Under the pieces are notes generated by a model that was not told where the DNA came from, made no database searches, and saw only the letters and a list, made by a program, of their open reading frames with translations. 10,056 nt of DNA from Deltaproteobacteria bacterium UBA2385. GTDB taxonomy: Bacteria; Myxococcota_A; UBA796; UBA2385. The translations under genes and the position numbers were made by a program. The stretch covers positions 1-10,056 of the forward strand of contig DDSR01000245.1 of assembly GCA_002343455.1 (NCBI GenBank), given 5' to 3'. Position 1 is the stretch's first letter. Every line of letters begins with the position of its first letter. Below are positions 1 to 7,600 of this stretch, piece by piece.

Positions 1-3000
1 TCGACGACGCCATCGTCGTGCTGGAGAACGTCCACCGGCGGATCCAGCTGGGCGAGAGCCCCCACGACGCCGCCATCTCCGGCACCCGGCAGGCGCAGTT
101 CGCCATCATCGCCACCACCATCTCGCTGGTGGTGGTCTTCCTGCCGGTCATCTTCACCGGCGGCACCACCGGGCGCCTCTTCCTGGAGTTCGGCACCACG
201 GTGGCGGCCTCGGTGATGCTCTCGGCCTTCGTCGCCCTGACCCTCACCCCGATGCTCTGCGCCTGGATCCTCAAGCCCACGCAGGAGCTGCACAGCCACA
301 CGACCGGCGACCGCCTCTTCGCTCGCCTGGAGTACGCCTTCGGCGCCACCTTGGACGGGGTCATGCGGCGCCGCTGGACGGTGGTGCCGGTCCTGCTGCT
401 GGCCAGCGCGATCGGCTGGCTGGGCTTCCGCAGCATCCCGCAGGAATTCTTCCCGATCGAGGACCGCAACGTCTTCTTCGTGCGCACGGTCGCGCCCGAG
501 GGCACCGCCTTCCCCTACCTGGACCAGCGGATGCGGGAGATGGAGCCGGTGCTGATGGACCTGGTCCCCGAGCGCACCGTGATGCTCAGCCGCGTCGCCA
601 GCGCGCCGGGCAACGCCATCGCGGCGGGCAACACCGGCACCTTCGTCTTCCCGCTGAAGCCGGCCGCCGAGCGGGAGCGCAGCCAGCAGCAGATCGTCGA
701 CGCCGTCCGGCAGGCGCTGGGCTCGCAGACCGGCTTCATGGCCATCCCCATCCAGTTCCCGACGGTGGGCCGGTCCTTCAACCCGCCCCTGCAGATCGTC
801 CTGATGAACCCGGACTTCGAGGCGCTGCGCGAGGCCCTGCCGGCCGTCGTCGGGGCCCTGCGCCAGGTGCCCGGCCTGGTGGCGGTCAACGAGGACCTGA
901 AGATCAACCGCCCTGAGCTGCAGGTCCGCGTCGATCGCGAGCGGGCGGCGGCGGCGGGCATCACCACCCGACAGCTCGCCCGAGGATTGCAGATCGCCTC
1001 CTCTGGCCTGGACGTCTCGGACTTCCCGCGCGGCTCTCGCCAGTACGATGTGCTGCTGGGGCTGGCGCCCGAGGGCCGGGACACGCCCGACGAGGTCAGC
1101 GCCCTGCGCCTGCGGGCCGCGGACGGCAGCATGGTGCCCCTCGACCAGCTCCTCAGCTTCCAGGAGCAGTCCACCACCAACGCGCGCTACCGCTACCAGC
1201 GCGCCCCCTCGGCCACCGTCTCGGCCTCGCTCGAGGGCATCACCCTGGGCGAGGGGCTCGAACGCGCCCTCCCCGTGGTGCGGGCGCAGCTGGGAGAGGG
1301 CTTCGCCATCGCCCTCGCCGGCGAGTCGCGCGACTTCGTGGACGCCCAGAGCTCGGGCCTGGGCATCTTCGCCCTCGCCCTGGTCCTGGTCTTCATGACC
1401 CTGGCCGCGCAGTTCGACAGCTTCCGCGATCCCCTCGCCGTCTTGCTGACCGTCCCCTTCGCCCTGGTCGGGGCCGTCGCCGGCTTGTGGGTGCTGGAGC
1501 TGAGCCTGAGCTTCTTCGCCCAGGTCGGCTTCATCCTGTTGATTGGCCTGGTGACCAAGAATGGGATCCTGATCGTCGAGTACGCCCGCCAGCTGCTGGT
1601 GCAGGGGCGCAGCGTCCAGGAGGCCGCGGTCGAGGCGACCCGCCTGCGCTTCCGGCCCATCTTGATGACCTCCATCGCCACCGTCGGCGGGGCCATCCCC
1701 ATCGCCATCGGCTGGTCGGGCAGCTCGCGGGCGCCCCTGGGCGTCGTGGTCGTGTCCGGCGTGCTGCTCTCGACGGCGCTGACCCTCTACGTCGTGCCGG
1801 TGGCCTGGAGCCTGCTGCACGGCACGGGCAAGGGCAAGGGCGAGGGCGAGGGCTCGGGCGGGGGCGGGGGCAAGGCAGCCGCCGGGCTCCTCACGCTCCT
1901 GCTCGCGGCGGGACTCGGCGGAGGGGCCCAGGCGGCCGAGCTCAGCCTGGGCGAGGCCCTGCGCCAGGCCGACGAGCGCATGCCGGCCCTGGTGGCCGCC
2001 CGCGCCCGGCTGCAGGGGGCCGCAGCCCTGGTCGACCAGGCCCGCGCCGGGGCCCTGCCGCAGCTGACCGGCTCGGCCACGGTCCAGGTCGGCGTCGAGC
2101 GCCCCAGCCTGGGGAGCGAGGGCGCGCTCAGCAGCTTCGGCACCACCGCCGCCCGGCTCGATGTGCCCCTGTTCGACCTCAGCACCTGGAGCGGCATCGG
2201 CGCCTCTCGCGCCCGCTACCAGGCCGAGGAGGCCGACTGGTCCTCGACCCGCCTCACGATCCTGGCCGAGGTCGCCAGCCGCTGGCTGGACCTCCAGCGC
2301 GCCCAGGGCAGCCTCGCCTCCGCCACGGCCACGGTGGAGCGCAGCCGCCGCTTCCTCGACCTGGCCGAGGCCCGCAGCCGCACCGGCCTGGGCCTGCGCA
2401 TCGATCGCACCCGGGCCGAAGTGGCCCTGCTGCGCGACGACCTCAGCCTGCGCGAGGCCCGCACCGCCGTCTCGACCGCCCGCAACGCCCTCGCCGCCGC
2501 CCTGCTGGTCGAGGCCGCCGCCCTGGAGGTCCCCGAGGCCGCGCCGCTGCTCGCCGTCGAGGAGCTGCCCACCCTCGCCGAGGCCGAGGCCCTCGCGCTG
2601 GAGGCGCAGACCCCCACCGTCCTCCTCGCCCGGGCCCGCCTGGCGGCCGCGGAGCGTGAGCGGGGGGCCATCGGCGCCGAGCGGATCCCCACCGTCGACG
2701 GCTGGGCCGAGGCCGGCACGGTGCTCAGCTCCGCCACCCGCACGCCCTACGTCTCCGGGGGCCTCGCCGCCAGCGTGCCCCTCTGGCTGGGGGGCCGCCT
2801 GGGCGCCGAGCTCTCCGAAGCCGACGCCGGCATCCAGGCCGCCCGCGCCGACCTGGACGCCGCCCGCGCCGACACCGCCGCAACCCTGCGCAGCCTGCAC
2901 GCCGCGCTGGTCGACCGCGGCGCCGCCCTGGCGATCGCCGCCGCCGCCGCCGAGCTCTCCGTCGACGAGGTCCGGCAGGCCGAGGAGCGCTTCCAGGCCG

Positions 3001-3140
3001 GCGTCGGCTCCTCCTTCGAGGTCGTCGACGCCCAGGCCCGCGCCGCCCAGGCCGAGCGCGCCCGTATCGACGTGATCTGGTCCTACAACCGCGCCGTCGT
3101 CGCCTGGCGGCAGGCCACCGGGGTCGACCCCGGCCAGTAA
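1..3140 (+). CDS. RND efflux permease (C-terminal part) fused in frame to a TolC-family outer-membrane efflux protein; 5' partial
   Basis: The gene begins left of the window; the first complete codon is at 3. Codons 3-8 are the Asp-Asp pair of TM4 (D407/D408 in AcrB), within DDAIVVLENV, so the permease is complete from there. TM helices lie near 105-155 and 216-272, TM7 at 375-428, a periplasmic porter domain at about 430-1340, and TM8-12 at 1359-1820. The TM10 proton-relay Lys of TKNGILIVEYA is at 1557. The QEFFPIEDRN motif fits the HAE1 (drug/hydrophobe) type. Instead of stopping, the frame crosses a Gly/Lys/Glu linker (1821-1874) and a signal-peptide-like stretch (1872-1934). It then encodes a roughly 400-residue outer-membrane efflux protein with the two expected OEP repeats, starting near 1941 and 2565. 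The stop is TAA at 3138-3140. By family knowledge the pair, with a periplasmic adaptor, exports toxic compounds across both membranes. No adaptor gene is visible; it may lie upstream. Whether the product is cut at the internal signal peptide is inference. Confidence 0.9.
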   Translation, partial: DDAIVVLENVHRRIQLGESPHDAAISGTRQAQFAIIATTISLVVVFLPVIFTGGTTGRLFLEFGTTVAASVMLSAFVALTLTPMLCAWILKPTQELHSHTTGDRLFARLEYAFGATLDGVMRRRWTVVPVLLLASAIGWLGFRSIPQEFFPIEDRNVFFVRTVAPEGTAFPYLDQRMREMEPVLMDLVPERTVMLSRVASAPGNAIAAGNTGTFVFPLKPAAERERSQQQIVDAVRQALGSQTGFMAIPIQFPTVGRSFNPPLQIVLMNPDFEALREALPAVVGALRQVPGLVAVNEDLKINRPELQVRVDRERAAAAGITTRQLARGLQIASSGLDVSDFPRGSRQYDVLLGLAPEGRDTPDEVSALRLRAADGSMVPLDQLLSFQEQSTTNARYRYQRAPSATVSASLEGITLGEGLERALPVVRAQLGEGFAIALAGESRDFVDAQSSGLGIFALALVLVFMTLAAQFDSFRDPLAVLLTVPFALVGAVAGLWVLELSLSFFAQVGFILLIGLVTKNGILIVEYARQLLVQGRSVQEAAVEATRLRFRPILMTSIATVGGAIPIAIGWSGSSRAPLGVVVVSGVLLSTALTLYVVPVAWSLLHGTGKGKGEGEGSGGGGGKAAAGLLTLLLAAGLGGGAQAAELSLGEALRQADERMPALVAARARLQGAAALVDQARAGALPQLTGSATVQVGVERPSLGSEGALSSFGTTAARLDVPLFDLSTWSGIGASRARYQAEEADWSSTRLTILAEVASRWLDLQRAQGSLASATATVERSRRFLDLAEARSRTGLGLRIDRTRAEVALLRDDLSLREARTAVSTARNALAAALLVEAAALEVPEAAPLLAVEELPTLAEAEALALEAQTPTVLLARARLAAAERERGAIGAERIPTVDGWAEAGTVLSSATRTPYVSGGLAASVPLWLGGRLGAELSEADAGIQAARADLDAARADTAATLRSLHAALVDRGAALAIAAAAAELSVDEVRQAEERFQAGVGSSFEVVDAQARAAQAERARIDVIWSYNRAVVAWRQATGVDPGQ
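1826..1873 (+). repeat. GGGCNN hexanucleotide repeat encoding the pump-channel linker
   Basis: GGGC recurs exactly every six bases at 1826, 1832, 1838, 1844, 1850, 1856, 1862 and 1868. The two following bases vary (AA, AA, GA, GA, TC, GG, GG, AA). Because the period is two codons, gain or loss of units keeps the reading frame. It encodes alternating Gly with Lys, Glu, Ser or Gly, and it sits exactly between the last RND helix and the signal-peptide-like segment. Confidence 0.85.
1872..1934 (+). other. Internal Sec signal-peptide-like segment ahead of the outer-membrane channel domain
   Basis: Lys at 1872 is followed by a hydrophobic run, AAAGLLTLLLAAGLGGG, and then A-Q-A before Ala-Glu (cleavage predicted after 1934). 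This matches the n-, h- and c-regions of a type I signal peptide. The mature part would begin just before LSLGEALRQ, as in ordinary outer-membrane efflux proteins. The RND C-terminus is cytoplasmic, so this segment would be oriented N-in, as secretion requires. No in-frame ATG lies near it. In-frame GTG codons at 1794 and 1800 are possible but unsupported internal starts. Confidence 0.6.
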
Positions 3141-3142
3141 GA

Positions 3143-3167
3143 CTAGATAGTGCCTGGCACTAACTAG
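3143..3167. repeat. 25-base near-perfect palindrome after the efflux gene
   Basis: It starts two bases after the efflux stop codon. The arms CTAGATAGTGCC and GGCACTAACTAG flank a single central T at 3155, with one mismatch between arms (A at 3147 against A at 3163). As RNA it would fold into a 6-bp TAGTGC/GCACTA stem with a CTG loop, extended by CTAG/CTAG beyond the mismatch. No T tract follows, so a classic intrinsic terminator is not supported. The patch is much poorer in G+C than its surroundings and carries two CTAG tetramers. It may be a transcript-end hairpin, a dyad operator, or a dispersed REP-like element. Confidence 0.6.
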
Positions 3168-3210
3168 TTGCACCGTGCGGGGGGCGGGAGGGTTACGGAG
3201 CGCTCTTCCC

Positions 3211-3215
3211 AGGAG
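3211..3215 (+). promoter_or_regulatory. Shine-Dalgarno site of the beta-CASP hydrolase gene
   Basis: AGGAG lies five bases before the ATG at 3221 and fixes that start. No comparable site precedes an alternative start for this gene. Confidence 0.75.
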
Positions 3216-3220
3216 CGGTC

Positions 3221-4570
3221 ATGAACCTCCAGTTCCTCGGTGCGGCGGGTACGGTGACGGGGTCACGCTTCCTGCTCGATGCAGGCGGCAAGAGGATCCT
3301 GATCGACTGCGGCATGTTCCAGGGCCTCAAGCAGCTGCGGCTCCGCAACTGGAGGCCCTTCCCGGTCGATCCCGGCTCGATTGACGAGGTGGTCCTGACC
3401 CACGCCCACCTCGACCACTCCGGCTACCTGCCGGCGCTGGTCCGCGACGGCTTTCGGGGGCGCATCCACTGCAGCGCGCCGACGGCGGACCTGGCCGCGA
3501 TCCTGCTGCGGGACGCGGGCTTCCTGCAGGAGGAGGACGCCCACTACGCGCGCCGGAAGGGCTTCAGCAAGCACGACCCGCCCAAGCCGCTGTACACGGT
3601 CGAGGACGCCGAGCGCGCCATCCGGCGCCTGCAGGCGGTCCGCGGGACGACCTTCGAGGTGGGCCCGGTGCAGGGCAGGCTGATCCCCGCCGGCCACATC
3701 CTGGGCGCGTGCAGCGTCCGCCTGGAGCTCAAGGGGCGCAGCGTGCTCTTCAGCGGCGACCTCGGGCGTGAGCACGACCTGTTGATCCCTGGCCCTGGCC
3801 GCAATCCGGGCGCCGACACCATCGTCATGGAGAGCACCTACGGAGACCGCCGCCACGGCCCCCAGGACCCCCTGGAGAGCCTCGCCGAGATCATCCGCCG
3901 CACCGTCGATCGCGGCGGCCTCGTGCTGGTCGCCGCCTTCGCGGTCGGCCGGGCCCAGGCCGTGATGTGGGCCGTCCACCAGCTCCGCCAGCAGGGTCGG
4001 ATCCCCGAGGTGCCGGTCTACCTCAACAGCCCGATGGCCGACGCCGTCACCCACCTCTACGACGACCACGTGCCCTGGCACCGCCTCAGCCTCGACGAGT
4101 GCCACGACCTCTTCCGCAGCGCCCGCTTCGTGCGCTCGGTCGAGGAGTCCAAGGCCCTCAACCAGAAGCAGGAGCCGATGATCGTCATCTCGGCCAGCGG
4201 CATGTTGACCGGCGGTCGGGTGGTCCACCACCTCGCCGCATGGGCCGGCGACGCCCGCAACACCATCCTGCTGCCCGGCTACCAGGCCGCCGGCACCCGC
4301 GGCGCCCATCTCGCCAGCGGCGCCGACCAGGTCAAGGTCCATGGCCGCTACATCGCCGTGCGGGCCGAGGTCGTCAAGCTCGACGTGCTCTCCGCCCACG
4401 CCGACGCCGACGAGCTGCTCGCCTGGCTGAAGAGCGCCGAGCAGCCGCCCGCGAAGGTCTGGCTGGTCCATGGCGAGCCCGAGGCCTCCGATACGCTGCG
4501 GCTGCGCATCCGCGACGACCTGGGCATCGACGCCGAGGTCGCCGAGGACCGGGGTGAGACCAGCATCTAG
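3221..4570 (+). CDS. Metallo-beta-lactamase/beta-CASP family RNA hydrolase
   Basis: This 449-residue protein has the usual length of bacterial MBL/beta-CASP (CPSF-like) RNA hydrolases. The zinc-binding motifs are all present: H61-A-H63-L-D65-H66, H159 in AGHILGACS, and D180 in SGDLGR. The beta-CASP motifs follow: acidic residue E204 in ESTYGDR, H393 in SAHADADE, and H417 in WLVHGEPEAS. The family signature ASGMLTGGRVVHHL lies in between. Such enzymes are cytoplasmic two-zinc nucleases acting on RNA, as endonuclease and in some members 5' exonuclease; the substrate here cannot be told. The start is ATG with a well-placed AGGAG. It lies 80 bases after the efflux gene on the same strand, but the palindrome in the gap argues against assuming an operon. 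Its stop faces the stop of the kinase gene across a shared hairpin. Nothing is missing or broken. Codon use (CTG, GCC) matches the efflux gene. Confidence 0.93.
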   Translation: MNLQFLGAAGTVTGSRFLLDAGGKRILIDCGMFQGLKQLRLRNWRPFPVDPGSIDEVVLTHAHLDHSGYLPALVRDGFRGRIHCSAPTADLAAILLRDAGFLQEEDAHYARRKGFSKHDPPKPLYTVEDAERAIRRLQAVRGTTFEVGPVQGRLIPAGHILGACSVRLELKGRSVLFSGDLGREHDLLIPGPGRNPGADTIVMESTYGDRRHGPQDPLESLAEIIRRTVDRGGLVLVAAFAVGRAQAVMWAVHQLRQQGRIPEVPVYLNSPMADAVTHLYDDHVPWHRLSLDECHDLFRSARFVRSVEESKALNQKQEPMIVISASGMLTGGRVVHHLAAWAGDARNTILLPGYQAAGTRGAHLASGADQVKVHGRYIAVRAEVVKLDVLSAHADADELLAWLKSAEQPPAKVWLVHGEPEASDTLRLRIRDDLGIDAEVAEDRGETSI

Positions 4571-4582
4571 GCGCACGCCGCC

Positions 4583-4603
4583 AGGCCAGGCCCCCGCTGG
4601 CCT
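4583..4603. terminator. Hairpin between convergent genes, candidate bidirectional terminator
   Basis: A perfect 7-bp stem, AGGCCAG (4583-4589) and CTGGCCT (4597-4603), encloses the loop GCCCCCG. It lies 12 bases after the beta-CASP stop, and its right arm overlaps the last base of the kinase stop codon (TGA, read from 4605 to 4603 on the minus strand). No U-rich tail is present on either strand, so the case rests on position and stem. Confidence 0.5.
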
Positions 4604-7600
4604 CATCCGCCGAGGGGGGCCGGGAGGGGCTTGCAGAGGGCCTCGGGCGCCCAGGGGCTGTCTTCCGGGTGAGGCACGACCACGACCTGCTGGGTGCGGC
4701 GACAGACCCGCAGGTTGGTCAGCGAGAGCGGCGCGGGGGGCGTGTCCGGCAGCTTCCAGATCCAGGCGTCCTCGGGACCGATCCCCAGCACATGGTGGTC
4801 GTCGTACCAGCCCAGGGTGTGCAGCAGCCCTCGGCGGCCGCGATCCACGACCCTCAAGGGCCGCCCGCTGTCGAGGTCGTAGACGGCCAGCGCGGCCTGG
4901 TTCATGCCCACCAGCAGGCGGGTCCCGTCGGGGGAGAGGCTCAGGGAGGTGGCGATGGAGTTGCCTGGCAGGCGCAGGCTGGAGATGGCCCCATCGGGCT
5001 CGACGAGGTGGACCGAGCCAGCGGCGTCCCCGACGGCCAGCCGGCCCTGGTGCCGGGTCAGCGCGCTGATCGCCACGGGGCTCGGCAAGGTGTGCAGCAG
5101 CTCGGAGGGGCGATCGACGTCAAGCCGCCACTGCCGGATCCGGCCCAGGTGGTCGCCCACCAGCAGGGAGTCGCCCTCGATGATCCAGCCCTGGTGCAGG
5201 CGGCTGACCATGCCCTCGTCGACCCGAGCGGCGATCCGGCCGCCGGTCAGGTCGACGGCGTACAGGTCTCCGCGCGGATCGATCGCCGTCGCGTAGCGCT
5301 CCTGCGTGCGGTGCTGAAGCGCGCCCGCCCAGTCGCCCAGGTTGAGCGCCCAGCCCCCGTCGGGGCCCGTGCCGCTGAGCGTGCCCAGCTCGTCGACCGC
5401 GACCACCGGACCGTCCGGCGGAGCGAAGAGCGCGGCCAGCCGACCCGGAGGCAGGCCTTCCATCGCCTCTCTGGGGATGGCCCCCTGCTCGAGGTCCACC
5501 GTCACCAGCGCCCCGTCCAGCACGCCGATCAGCTCCCCGCCGGCCTCCAGCTCCAGGCCCTTGACCAGGGGGAAGGCGCGGCTCTGCCCGGTCAACAGGT
5601 CGGTCACGCAGCTCGACTCGGTGCCCTCCAAGAGCAGCAGCCGCTGATCGGGGGTCAGCGAGGCGCGGCGGCTGGGGCAGGCGGGAAGCGAGGCCTCGGG
5701 CAGGCGGGCGGGAGCCCAGAGCATCAGCTCGCGCTCGGTCAGGATGGCGATGTCCTGGCCCTGGGGAGAGAAGGCGATGTCCAGCACGGAGCTCTCCAGG
5801 CCGCCCAGCGTGGCCAGGGAGCGGGGCCCCTCGGCCTCCCACAGGATCACCTCGTCGTCGACGCCGCCGGTGGCCAGCAGCGAGCCGTCGGGGTGCCAGG
5901 CGATCGCCCGCACCGGTCGGTCGTGCTCCTGGAAGGTCTGCAGCGGCTCACCATCCTGCAGCGAGATGATGCGCACCACCGAGTCCAGGCCTCCCACCGC
6001 CAGGGCGTCCCCGCTGGGCGAGGGCGAGGCCACCGTCACATCCGATCCTCGCCCCGAGACCTCCGCCACCAGCTCGCCGGCTCGGTCGAAGACGCGCACC
6101 GCGCCCACCTTGTCCCCCAGCCACAGCCGCTCCAGGTCGGGCAGGAAGCCGAAGACGGTCCAGGTGCCACGGGTCCGCAGGCGCAGCTCGCTCTCTTCCG
6201 CAAGGGCGGCCACCCGGATGGCCCCACGCTCCTCCCACCAGCGGTGCTGGCCTCCCACCGCGAGGCGCTCATCGGGCGGTGCGATCAGCGGCCGGGTGAG
6301 GACCTGGCCGGTCTCGGGCGAGAACCAGCTCAGCGCCTCGGGCGTGCGCAGGAGGAGCTGCTCGGGCCAGGCGAGGGTCGCCCCGGGCCAGCGGCCCTTG
6401 GACTCCGTCGCGATGGGCGGATCGAAGGAGACCCGGCCCTCGTCGTCGAGCATCGCCAGCCGGGCCTCGCTGGGGCTCCAGGCCAGCTCGCGGACCCCGT
6501 CCCTGCGCCAGGCCGAGCGCGAGGTCGGGTCGATCACGACCAGCGCACCGCTGGGACCGAGGACGGCCAGGCGGCTCCCGTCGCTGCTCCAGGAGACCCG
6601 GCTGCCGGGCTCGGTCGGGGTCAGCCAGAGCGGCCCCAGGCGCGCCGCGGTCTCCTCGCTGAGGAGGCTGGTCTGCCCGCTGCTGTCTGCCCAGGCGGCC
6701 TCCAGCGCCAGGGCGACGTGCTCCCGCCCCTGCAGGCGGGCCCGCGCCGCCTCGTCCCGCAGGCTGCGCTCCATCGCCTCCTTGCGGGCGAGGCGGGTGT
6801 CGACCGAGGCGCTCTGCGCCTCCTTCCAGAGGTAGACCGAGCCCAGGACCAGCAGCAGCAGCGTCAACACCGTCCCCATGCCGAGGAGCCGCGCCTGGAA
6901 GCGGCGACGGCGAGCGCGGGCCTCTCCCGCCTCCAGGAACTCCAGGGCGATCGGCGCCAGCCAGGGCCGCCGCACCTCGCGCCAGGCCCGCACCCGGGCG
7001 AGCTGGTCGGTCGACCACAGGCCCGCCGTGCCCCGAAGACGGTCCTGCCAGCCCCGGCTGGCCACGCTGAGCTCGTGTCGCAGCCGCTGGCCCTCGCGGT
7101 CCGCAGCCAGCCAACCGCGCAGCCGCGGCCAGCGCTCGACCGCCGGATCGGCCAGCCGCAGCAAGCCGCCGTCGCGGCTGAGGATGCCGGCGGCGACGAG
7201 CTGCTCCACCGCCTCGGCGTCGAGCTGCTCGGCGGGCCGGGCGATGGCGGCCCCGTCGGCGTCGACCAGGCTGAGGATCTGCTCCTGGCAGCGCTCGTGG
7301 AGGGCCAGCGGCAGGCCCAGGAAGGCGTCCTCGACCGCTTGCTGCCGGGCCTCGCCCTCGGCCAGGGCGGCGCTGCGGTCCAGCCAGGACCGCACCTGCT
7401 CGCCGAGCGCCAGGGCGTCGCGAGGGCGCGCGGCGATCTCCTGCTGCATCGCCAGCAGGACCAGCTCGCGCAGCTCGGGCGGGACCCTCGGCAGGCCCAG
7501 GAGGGCCGGGTCGGCCTGGTCGACGCCGGGATCGACCCCGCAGAGGATGCAGGCGAGGATGGCTCCCAGGGCGTAGACGTCGCTGGCCGGCGAGAGGCGG

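Noticed and set aside
1800..2067. Frameshift or sequencing error hiding an ordinary end of the RND gene and start of a separate channel gene
   Set aside because: Neither alternative forward frame has a stop between 1800 and 2064 (the first is TGA at 2065-2067), and there is no in-frame ATG near the channel start, so a simple indel does not restore two normal genes.
3263..4606. A 447-codon minus-strand open frame opposite the beta-CASP gene
   Set aside because: The plus strand carries every metallo-beta-lactamase/beta-CASP motif in order with a good ribosome site; the antisense frame shows only Ala/Gly/Val/Leu-biased sequence.
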